From: Paenibacillus lutrae
GTDB lineage: Bacteria; Bacillota; Bacilli; Paenibacillales; NBRC-103111
Length of the DNA stretch: 64,000 nt
Direction of reading: 5' to 3'
Assembly: GCF_009757775.1 (NCBI RefSeq)
Contig: NZ_RHLK01000006.1
Span: 178,996-242,995 of the forward strand
The first letter of the stretch is position 1, and every line of letters starts with the position of its first letter. The notes below the pieces were generated by a model, which was given only the letters and a program-made list of their open reading frames with translations, did no database searches and was not told the origin of the DNA. The translations under genes were made by a program, and so were the position numbers. Positions 57,501 through 64,000 of this stretch are shown piece by piece.

Positions 57501-57814
57501 GCCGGTGCCCCCTCGTTGCCCATAGCGGCGACAGGAATTCCGACCAGAATATTCTCCCGCTTCGTGTAGGCGTAGAGCAGGCCGTTCACCCCTGCCAGCA
57601 GGATCATGAATACGGCCATGTCCGAACCGTTGGCAAGACGAATAATGTTGTCAGAAAGCTCTTTGGGCAGCGTACGTTCAAGAACACCCGGGGGCGCCTC
57701 ATCCGCGCTCTTCATTCTCGTCGAGGATTTACTGTAGGGCAGGAAGCTCATACTGTCATCGGCACTGAACTTAGCGTTCCAATACATTTCTTCCTTTTCA
57801 AACCATGATTTCAT
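54563..57814 (-). CDS. terminal NRPS module: half C domain - A - PCP - TE
   Basis: About 1083 residues from the ATG at 57814 (GGGGAGGGG upstream). Residues 1-230 match only the C-terminal half of a condensation domain; HHxxxDG is absent. The A domain (about 255-760) has YVIYTSGTTGKPKG and FDASCWEIF. By alignment to GrsA my reading of its code is D-A-W-I-I-G-A-I-V-K, pointing to a hydrophobic residue. PCP: ELGGSSLSL with the phosphopantetheine Ser near 793. TE (about 860-1083): the nucleophile elbow reads GYCFGG near 915, so Cys replaces Ser. It releases, possibly cyclises, the peptide. Starts 214 bp after the previous NRPS stop. Confidence 0.92.
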   Translation of the reverse strand: MKSWFEKEEMYWNAKFSADDSMSFLPYSKSSTRMKSADEAPPGVLERTLPKELSDNIIRLANGSDMAVFMILLAGVNGLLYAYTKRENILVGIPVAAMGNEGAPAHDFLIIKNTLSRESTLRTLLGGIKTSLSEALEHQQLPFRKMIHSLDFHYDPDGLPVVNTLVAYTKIHPVDCGAKISSDTIFQFDFADDSIRLCVRYDSNRYEPGFMDGVTDHLLRLLSAQLVKPELELGDADLLSEAEKRQQLQLFNNTAAEYAHELTIHQLIEEQARQVPDAVAVVYEHQQLTYRELNEQANRLARTLLEAGVKPDQLVGLMLSRSLEMVVGILGILKSGGAYVPIDPEYPEERIRFLLEDSGSRLLLTQEHLRERVSFEGTIIALDREESYSENRSNLEPASGPDHLAYVIYTSGTTGKPKGVLVEHRGLSSLKTMFGQTLQISGRDRVVQFASLSFDASCWEIFKALFFGAALYIPSKETILDYRLFEAYMNENGITATILPPTYATYLNPENMPALQKLITGGSAVSAEFVQQWKDSVQFFNAYGPTEASIVTAVWSASAEDKDWKSVPIGRPIQNHRIYIVDSSDQLLPLGVAGELCIAGVGLARGYLNRPDLTAEKFVDNPFEPGERMYRTGDLARWLPDGNIEYMGRIDHQVKIRGYRIEVAEIEEQLLKARHVQETIVIARETAGGQSQLCAYFVAEVKLSGSELKDALARELPGYMIPSHFVQLPRMPLTPNGKVDRKALPAPEAGASSGTEYVAPRSLLEIKLVGIWQEILGLEQIGVKDNFFELGGSSLSLMRLIQTIYDETGVEIPLHQGFQQLTVEAIALENWESGFERDDHHFTRLNKQGEMNVFCFPPGGGFGISYRLLADKLENRFALYGIDFIENTASYEDMLNRYVDAVIRIQQQGPYVFIGYCFGGNLMFEVAQTMEKRGYAVSDLIMIDSWIKQSVTPLETTQNELEEILGDLSVTEKEMMEHPLIRRRVEQKVQATLTYEAQLINKGSVVANIHELIAADSDAFRLENQLPSWRETALQAYAEYKLAGVHEKLLEPESIDETAPVVERILRQIAERCDRSQKVLHGN

Positions 57815-57972
57815 TCGTACCCCTCCCCTCAAAAGTTAAAATCATTGCCCGCCACACTTTCAGGTGCGGTCAAATCGTTTCCTTACCAAGCGGGTTTACA
57901 TTCCGCTCCTATACACATGCTGTAAAGTCTCTTTTTGCGCCTCTGTACGGGATTTGAAATCCCGAAGAGAAG

Positions 57973-58005
57973 TGAGCCTGCCGTCCTACACAAGACCGCA
58001 GGCTC
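57973..58005 (-). terminator. hairpin between the two NRPS genes
   Basis: GAGCCTGC / GCAGGCTC stem with a 16-base loop, followed on the minus strand by ACTTCTCTTC rather than a clean T run. Could be an attenuator or weak terminator. Confidence 0.4.
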
Positions 58006-58028
58006 GCTTTCTAAGCATCCCAGAACTT

Positions 58029-61000
58029 CTAGAAAGCAAATTCAATGCCGGCTATCGAATTTTTTTGACTCGCCGCTGACGCTGATTGCTTGGTGCACTC
58101 GATCCGGTTCAACTGGATCTGCGGATCTTCACTAATTTGGGACAGAACCTTCAGTAAATCTTGAGCCATGGTTTGAATCATTGCGGGTTTGAACAATTTG
58201 GAGCTGTAATGGAAACCGCCCGTGAGGCCGCCGTCAACTTCGGACATGAACAAGGTCAGATCGAATTTCGCTTCTTCCAAGTCGTCAAGCATATATGGAG
58301 TCATACTCAAACGATCGAAATGAGCTTCTTTCTCCTCAATATTCTGCATATCAAAAATCGTATCGAAGACCGGATTGCGGCTTACATCCCGCTTGATCTT
58401 CAATCGTTCCACCAGCTCTTCGAAAGGATAGTCCTGATGCTCGAATGCTCCGAGTGTCGTCTCTTTCACTTCTTCCAAATAGGACCAGAAGGTCTTGCTT
58501 CCGGCCGGGTAGCTGCGGATGGCCAGTGTATTGACGAACATGCCGAGAACCGGCTCTAAATCCGCGTGTGTTCTCCCCGCAACCGGCGTGCCGATAATGA
58601 TATCTTCCTGGCCGCTGTATTTGGACAGCAGCACGTTGTACGCAGACATCAGCACCATATATAGCGTGCTATGACTCGCAGCTGCCAGTTCATGCAGCCG
58701 CTTTGCGAGCACAGCATCGACTTCAAATTCATGATGCGCCCCGTCAAAACTTCTGGCCGCGGGCCGCTCGAAATCCGTAGGCAAATCGACCGCAGGAAGA
58801 TCTCCAGCCAGCGATTGCAGCCAGTACGCTTCCTGTTCTCTCGTCCGCTCCTTGTACACATCGGACTGCTGCCATACCGCATAGTCTTTGTACTGGATAC
58901 GCAGAGGCGGCAGCTCTTCACCGGCATACAACCGGGCAAACTCATCCACCAGAATCGACATGGATACTCCGTCAGAAATGATGTGATGCATATCAAACAT
59001 CAGGATATGAACATCCGGTTGCAGCCGGGCCAAACCTGTACGCAGGAGCGGCGCTGTCTCCAAATCAAACGGACGGACAAAACTTTGAACGAGTTCTGCG
59101 GTTTCTTCTTCGGCCGCCGAACAGTATTCAATCTCAAACTTCACTTGTGGATGAACCCGCTGGACTACCTCTCCATGGACCATTTCAAAACTGGTTCGCA
59201 GTGCTTCATGCCGTGCAATCAATTTCTGTAAAGCCGCTTCGAGTCGATCCGGTTCCACCGGGCCTTCAAGCCTCATTATTTCCGGCATGTTGTAGAGCTG
59301 CTGCGCTCCTTCCAGCTGATGCTGAATGAACAGACGCTTCTGCGCCGAAGATAGCGGATAATACTCCCTGGCTTCCGCAACCGGGATGGATGCATACGAA
59401 CCTTCCTCCATCCGGGCAATCGCCTGCGCCATCTCTTCCACAGTAGAGCAGCGGAACACCTCCCGCAGCGGGAAGGCGACGTTCAGCTCTTTGTGAATCT
59501 TGCTCACCAGCGTCGTAGCGCGCAGGGAATGCCCGCCAAGATCGAAGAAATTATCCTTCACGCCCACCGTGACAGGACCGAGTACGGCCTGCCAGATCTC
59601 GGCGAGCTTCGCTTCCAGCGGCGTCCGCGGGGCGAGGTAGTCCGATCCGCCGCTTGCGCTTCCTTCCGGAGCGGGCAGCGCCTTGCGGTCGATCTTGCCG
59701 TTCGGCGTCAGCGGCAGCTGCTCCAGCTGCACGAAGTACGACGGAATCATGTAGCCCGGCAGTTCCCGGGCAAGTAGGCTTCTCAGCTCGCTCGCGGGAA
59801 GCTCTCCGCCTCCGGCAGCGGTGAAATAGGCGCACAGCGCTTTCTGACCGCTCTCATCCTCCCGGATGGTCACAACCGCTTCGCGAACTGCTTCTATCTT
59901 CAGAATCTGCGACTCCACTTCGCCGATCTCGATCCGGTATCCTCGGATTTTGGCCTGGTGGTCGATCCGGCCGATGAAATCCACGTTGCCGTCCGCCATC
60001 CAGCGTGCCAAATCGCCTGTGCGGTACAGCCGCTCCCCGTCCGTGAACGGACTGTCTGCGAACTTCTCCGCATTCAGCTCGGGACGGTTCAAGTAGCCCC
60101 GGGCCACACCCGGTCCGCCGATGCACAGCTCGCCCAAGACTCCCACCGGTACCGGGTTCAAATGCGTATCCACGATGTAGAAGCGGGCGTTCAGCCGCGC
60201 TTTGCCGATCGGTACGCTGCCTTTCCCGGGCAGGAGCGCGAGCGGCTCATCGTAGTAGCTCGAATCGATCGCCGCTTCGGTTACGCCGTAGCTGTTGATG
60301 ATTCTAAACTGCGAGCCGTAGCGCTCCTGCAGCAGCCGGTAATCTCCCACGCTGCAGCTGTCGGAGCTCGTAATCAGCAGCTTCATGGAGCTCATATCCA
60401 GCCCGTGCTCGGCGACATAGTCCATGAACGGCACAATGAGCGCCGGGGTCGATTCGAACACCGTAATCCCGCAGTCGTGAATCCAGCCGTGCAAACGGGC
60501 CGGGTCGATGCGGTCGTCCTTCGGACAGATCACCATCGTTCCGCCGTTATACAGCGTGCGCGCGATATCCCCCACGAAGACGTCGAAGGAGAAACTCGCC
60601 AGCTGCAGCAGCCGGACCGGGAACTGGTCCAGGCGGTACTCGCGGCGGTAAGCCGCTGCCGTGTTGACGAGGCTGCGGTGCTCGATCATGACTCCTTTGG
60701 GGCGTCCTGTCGTTCCCGACGTGTAGATCACGTAGGCCAGATCTTCCATGCGCGGTGTGTTGTCGTTATCGTCAGTTGCACTCACGCCAGCTGCGTTCAC
60801 ACCGGCTGCGCTGTTCGCTGCATTCACTCCAGCAGCATTCAACCTGGATGCGTTGTGCCTTGCATTCGCTCCAACAGCATCCACACGGGATGCGCTGTTC
60901 GCTGCATTCACTCCAACAGCATCCACATCGGATGCGTTGTGCGTTGCATTCACTCCAACAGCATTCACACCGGATGCGTTGTGCGTTGCATTCACTCCAA

Positions 61001-64000
61001 CAGCATTCACACCGGATGCGTTGTGCGTTGCATTCACTCCAACAGCATTCACACCGGATGCATTGTATGCTGCACTTACTCCAGCAGCGTCTACGCCGAG
61101 TGCGCTGTACGCTGCCTCATCGTCCAGGCACAGCACGCTTTGCAGCGGCAACGCCATTCCTTCGTCCAGCCAGGCCCGGGTACGCTCCAGCAGATGGCTC
61201 TGCGTCAGCAGCACGGATGCGCCGCTGTCCTCCAACATGAACCGGATGCGGTCCTGCGGATAATCCGGATCAATCGGCACGTACGCGCCTCCGGCTTTCC
61301 ACACCCCGAGGACACCGACCAGCAGCTCCACCGAACGATCGGCCAGGATGCCGACGATGCTTTCGCTGCCAATGCCGCCCGCCCGCAGCACCGCCGCCAG
61401 GCGACTGGCCCGTTCGTTCAGCTCGCCGTACGTCAGCTGCGTATCTTCATACACCACCGCCGCTTGCTCAGGCGTAAGTGCGGCCTGTGCTTCGAACAAC
61501 CGGTAGAGCGGCTGTTCCGGCGGAAGTTCACCGGCAGGCTCCGCGTTGAATACCTGCTGGATCTGCTGCTTTTCATCCGCAGTCATTATATCCAGCGCTG
61601 CAATCCTCGCCTCCGGTTGGCTTACAATCGCTTCGAGCAACTGCTCGAAATGCTTCGCCAACCGCTCAACCGTCTCCTTTTTATACAAAGCGGTCGAGTA
61701 TTCAAGGGTATAATCCAAACCCTGGCTATCTTCCATGACGTCCAGACTGAGGTCAAATTTGGCCATTCCATAGTCACTCGGATAGGACTCTAGTTGAAGG
61801 CCTTCAACATCGAAATCCTTGTTTTCGGTATTTTGCAGAGTAAACATTGTATCAAAAAGCGGGTTGCGGCTGAGATCACGGGCAACCTGCACCTTGTCCA
61901 CCAGCTCTTCAAACGGATAGTTCTGGTTCTCGAAAGCGCCCAAAGTCGTTTCCTTCACTTCCTCCAAATACGCGAGGAAACTCTTCTCTCCGGCCGGATA
62001 GTTACGAATGGCCAGCGTATTAATAAACATTCCGATCAGAGGCTGAACATCCCCGTGATTTCTTCCCGCAATAGGCGTACCTACGACTACATCTTCCTGG
62101 CCCGTGTACTTATGAAGCAGGATGGTATAAGCCGCAAGCAGGACCATATACAGTGTCGTACCGGTTTGGGCAGCCAGCTTCTTCAAGCCCTCGCTCTTGT
62201 TCTCATCCATGACAAATTCAAGCGTATGCCCTTCGTAGCTTTGCACCGCCGGACGCGCGTAATCAGCCGGCATTTGAAGAACGGGCAGCTCTCCTTGATA
62301 CACATCCAGCCAGTAAGCTTCCTGCCGTTTCAATTGCTCCTGCTGCGCTTCAGACTGCTGCCATACGGCATAGTCCTTGTACTGGATGCGCAGCGGCTCA
62401 AGCTTATCTCCGATGTATAAGCCGACAAACTCTTCCACGAGGACGTCCATCGATACACCGTCGGAGATGATGTGATGCATATCGAACAGCAGGATATGAC
62501 GTTCCGGCTCCAGCTCGATGAGCCCGACTCGCAGCAGCGGCGGCTTCGCCAGATTGAACGTGCGGATGAAGCCGCGCACGGCTTCCCCGGCTGCCTCTTC
62601 ACTCATCCGGAAATGTTCCACGCTAAAGTCGGCTTCCCGGTAAATCTGCTGTACGGCTTCACCGTCTATTATTTCAAACCCGGTGCGCAGCGTCTCATGA
62701 CGTGCGATCAGCCCACGGAACGCTTCTTCGAAGCGCTCACGCTCCAGTTTCCCTTGAAGAAGCATCGCGCCCGGCATGTTGTAGCTCTGCTCAGCCCCTT
62801 CCAGTTGATGCAGGATAAAGAGACGCTTTTGCGCCGAAGAGAGCGGGTAGTACTCCCTTGCTTCCGCAACCGGGATGGACGTGAACGAACCTTCCTCCAT
62901 CCGGGCAATTGCCTGCGCCATCTCTTCCACAGTGGAGCAGCGGAATACATCCCGCAGCGGGAAGTCGACGTTCAGCTCTTTGTGAATCTTGCTCACCAGC
63001 GTCGTAGCGCGCAGGGAGTGCCCGCCAAGATCGAAGAAATTATCCTTCACGCCGATGGTGACAGGTCCAAGCACGGCCTGCCAGATCTCGGCCAGCTTCG
63101 CTTCCAGCGGCGTCCGCGGGGCGAGGTAGTCCGATCCGCCGCTCGCGTTTCCTTCCGGCGCAGGCAATGCCTTGCGGTCGATCTTGCCGTTGGGCGTCAG
63201 CGGCAGCTGCTCCAGCTGCACGAAGTACGACGGAATCATATAGCCCGGCAGTTCCCGGGCAAGTAAGCTTCTCAGCTCGCTCGCGGGAAGCTCTCCGCCT
63301 CCGGCAGCGGTGAAATAGGCGCACAGCGCTTTCTGACCGCTCTCATCCTCCCGGATGGTCACAACCGTTTCCCGAACGGCTTCTATCTTCAGAATCTGCG
63401 ACTCCACTTCGCCGATCTCGATCCGATATCCCCGGATTTTGGCCTGGTGGTCGATGCGGCCGATGAAATCCACGTTGCCGTCTGCCATCCAGCGCGCCAA
63501 ATCGCCTGTGCGGTACAGCCGCTCCCCGTCCGCGAACGGGCTGTCTGCGAACTTCTCCGCATTCAGCTCGGGACGGTTCAAGTACCCGCGGGCCACTCCG
63601 GGTCCGCCGATGCACAGCTCGCCGAGCACACCGACCGGTACCGGGTTCAAATGCATATCCACGATATAGAAGCGGGCGTTCAGCCGCGCTTTGCCGATCG
63701 GTACGCTGCCTTTCCCGGGCAGGAGCGCAAGCGGCTCATCGTAGTAGCTCGAATCGATCGCCGCTTCGGTTACGCCGTAGCTGTTGATGATTCTAAACTG
63801 CGAGCCGTAGCGCTCCTGCAGCAGCCGGTAATCTCCTACGCTGCAGCTGTCGGAGCTCGTAATCAGCAGCTCCATGGAGCTCATATCCAGCCCGTGCTCG
63901 GCGACGTAGTCCATGAACGGCACAATGAGCGCCGGGGTCGATTCGAACACGGTAATCCCGCAGTCGCGAATCCAGCCGTGCAAACGGGCCGGGTCGATGC
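58029..64000 (-). CDS. NRPS, partial at window edge: A(partial)-PCP-C-A-PCP-C
   Basis: The frame is open to the window edge, so the 5' end is missing. Counting from the codon at 63983: A1 (end only, to about 275), PCP1 (Ser near 323, LGGHSLRATT), C1 (about 375-810, HHIISDG at 503-509), A2 (about 830-1440), PCP2 (Ser near 1484) and a full C2 (about 1535-1984, HHIISDG near 1665). A2 reads D-V-G-E-I-S-S-I-D-K by my GrsA alignment, close to codes for ornithine/2,4-diaminobutyrate; the visible part of A1 is the same. No epimerisation domain is present. A 112-residue tandem repeat interrupts A2 just before the A3 motif. The protein ends with a condensation domain that must act on the next enzyme in trans. 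Confidence 0.95.
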   Translation of the reverse strand, partial: IDPARLHGWIRDCGITVFESTPALIVPFMDYVAEHGLDMSSMELLITSSDSCSVGDYRLLQERYGSQFRIINSYGVTEAAIDSSYYDEPLALLPGKGSVPIGKARLNARFYIVDMHLNPVPVGVLGELCIGGPGVARGYLNRPELNAEKFADSPFADGERLYRTGDLARWMADGNVDFIGRIDHQAKIRGYRIEIGEVESQILKIEAVRETVVTIREDESGQKALCAYFTAAGGGELPASELRSLLARELPGYMIPSYFVQLEQLPLTPNGKIDRKALPAPEGNASGGSDYLAPRTPLEAKLAEIWQAVLGPVTIGVKDNFFDLGGHSLRATTLVSKIHKELNVDFPLRDVFRCSTVEEMAQAIARMEEGSFTSIPVAEAREYYPLSSAQKRLFILHQLEGAEQSYNMPGAMLLQGKLERERFEEAFRGLIARHETLRTGFEIIDGEAVQQIYREADFSVEHFRMSEEAAGEAVRGFIRTFNLAKPPLLRVGLIELEPERHILLFDMHHIISDGVSMDVLVEEFVGLYIGDKLEPLRIQYKDYAVWQQSEAQQEQLKRQEAYWLDVYQGELPVLQMPADYARPAVQSYEGHTLEFVMDENKSEGLKKLAAQTGTTLYMVLLAAYTILLHKYTGQEDVVVGTPIAGRNHGDVQPLIGMFINTLAIRNYPAGEKSFLAYLEEVKETTLGAFENQNYPFEELVDKVQVARDLSRNPLFDTMFTLQNTENKDFDVEGLQLESYPSDYGMAKFDLSLDVMEDSQGLDYTLEYSTALYKKETVERLAKHFEQLLEAIVSQPEARIAALDIMTADEKQQIQQVFNAEPAGELPPEQPLYRLFEAQAALTPEQAAVVYEDTQLTYGELNERASRLAAVLRAGGIGSESIVGILADRSVELLVGVLGVWKAGGAYVPIDPDYPQDRIRFMLEDSGASVLLTQSHLLERTRAWLDEGMALPLQSVLCLDDEAAYSALGVDAAGVSAAYNASGVNAVGVNATHNASGVNAVGVNATHNASGVNAVGVNATHNASDVDAVGVNAANSASRVDAVGANARHNASRLNAAGVNAANSAAGVNAAGVSATDDNDNTPRMEDLAYVIYTSGTTGRPKGVMIEHRSLVNTAAAYRREYRLDQFPVRLLQLASFSFDVFVGDIARTLYNGGTMVICPKDDRIDPARLHGWIHDCGITVFESTPALIVPFMDYVAEHGLDMSSMKLLITSSDSCSVGDYRLLQERYGSQFRIINSYGVTEAAIDSSYYDEPLALLPGKGSVPIGKARLNARFYIVDTHLNPVPVGVLGELCIGGPGVARGYLNRPELNAEKFADSPFTDGERLYRTGDLARWMADGNVDFIGRIDHQAKIRGYRIEIGEVESQILKIEAVREAVVTIREDESGQKALCAYFTAAGGGELPASELRSLLARELPGYMIPSYFVQLEQLPLTPNGKIDRKALPAPEGSASGGSDYLAPRTPLEAKLAEIWQAVLGPVTVGVKDNFFDLGGHSLRATTLVSKIHKELNVAFPLREVFRCSTVEEMAQAIARMEEGSYASIPVAEAREYYPLSSAQKRLFIQHQLEGAQQLYNMPEIMRLEGPVEPDRLEAALQKLIARHEALRTSFEMVHGEVVQRVHPQVKFEIEYCSAAEEETAELVQSFVRPFDLETAPLLRTGLARLQPDVHILMFDMHHIISDGVSMSILVDEFARLYAGEELPPLRIQYKDYAVWQQSDVYKERTREQEAYWLQSLAGDLPAVDLPTDFERPAARSFDGAHHEFEVDAVLAKRLHELAAASHSTLYMVLMSAYNVLLSKYSGQEDIIIGTPVAGRTHADLEPVLGMFVNTLAIRSYPAGSKTFWSYLEEVKETTLGAFEHQDYPFEELVERLKIKRDVSRNPVFDTIFDMQNIEEKEAHFDRLSMTPYMLDDLEEAKFDLTLFMSEVDGGLTGGFHYSSKLFKPAMIQTMAQDLLKVLSQISEDPQIQLNRIECTKQSASAASQKNSIAGIEFAF
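59370..60530 (-). repeat. long direct repeat with 62850-64000 (NRPS modules)
   Basis: The A-domain C-terminal part and PCP of module 2 repeat those of module 1 at about 3.49 kb spacing with only scattered substitutions, for example the blocks at 60360 and 63847. Indicates recent duplication or gene conversion. Confidence 0.85.
60762..61097 (-). repeat. 42-bp minisatellite inside the A2 adenylation domain
   Basis: Eight tandem units of 14 codons, consensus GVNAVGVNATHNAS, at protein residues 963-1074 of the visible frame. Three units are identical at protein level; outer ones diverge (GVDAAGVSAAYNAS, RLNAAGVNAANSAA, GVNAAGVSATDDND). All keep the reading frame. It sits between LLTQSHLLERTRAWLDEG and the A3 motif YVIYTSGTTGRPKG, where other A domains have a short variable linker. 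Confidence 0.93.

Noticed and set aside
59958..61793. 611-codon plus-strand frame opposite the NRPS
   Set aside because: Antisense shadow of the A2 domain and its tandem repeat; the minus-strand NRPS motifs are unambiguous.

Overview
The window looks like a chromosomal segment of an endospore-forming firmicute, most probably Paenibacillus or a close relative. Supporting signs are a CotE spore-coat gene beside mutS/mutL, YxcD and DUF309 genes, strong AGGAGG ribosome sites with some TTG/GTG starts, lipoprotein and Sec signals of Gram-positive type, and large nonribosomal peptide synthetase (NRPS) genes. The genus is an inference.

Left part (1-29700) is mostly ordinary chromosome. A minus-strand block runs cotE, amidoligase-like gene, mutS, S41 protease, mutL. 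It is followed by an aromatic-acid-exporter-like membrane protein, an Nramp-family transporter without the usual metal-binding motifs, an NMT1-type ABC importer, an M32 carboxypeptidase, a YqkB-like Fe-S protein, a beta-carbonic anhydrase, an MFS transporter, DUF309, a TIM44-like/YxcD pair, a GH18-type secreted protein with six N-terminal repeats, an ECF sigma/anti-sigma pair and a discoidin-metalloprotease. Between 27.4 and 29.7 kb the sequence is decayed: two broken genes, an IS3-like remnant and a small membrane protein.

Middle part (29.8-50.8 kb) is one complete type I-C CRISPR-Cas operon (cas3-cas5-cas8c-cas7-cas4-cas1-cas2, all minus strand) with array 1 directly downstream, plus four more arrays to the right of cas3. 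All arrays are transcribed leftward, each with its own leader at its right end. By my count there are 106 full-length or near-full-length repeats plus two partial ones. Arrays 2-5 are interleaved with broken copies of the 3' end of an ABC exporter gene whose intact version lies at 51014-52747. Leader, intergenic DNA, terminator and ABC 3' end have been copied as a cassette, and the ABC/CRISPR junctions lie within or beside repeats. Array 5 is split by one such fragment. A divergent pair (small HTH regulator and small secreted protein) sits between arrays 3 and 4.

Right part (51-64 kb) is the 3' end of a minus-strand NRPS locus: a large NRPS running off the window, a terminal NRPS module with thioesterase, and two overlapping ABC exporter genes. 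The adenylation codes I read suggest basic diamino acids (Dab/Orn-like) followed by a hydrophobic residue. With the two ABC genes this resembles cyclic cationic lipopeptide loci. Odd points are a 14-residue tandem repeat inside an adenylation domain, a terminal module that begins with only half a condensation domain, and a thioesterase with Cys at the nucleophile position.

The most notable object is the five-leader CRISPR complex recombined with the peptide-export gene. Leader hairpins, a conserved inverted repeat at a fixed 126-127 bp in the four copied leaders, and loop-sequence blocks in the repeats record its history.
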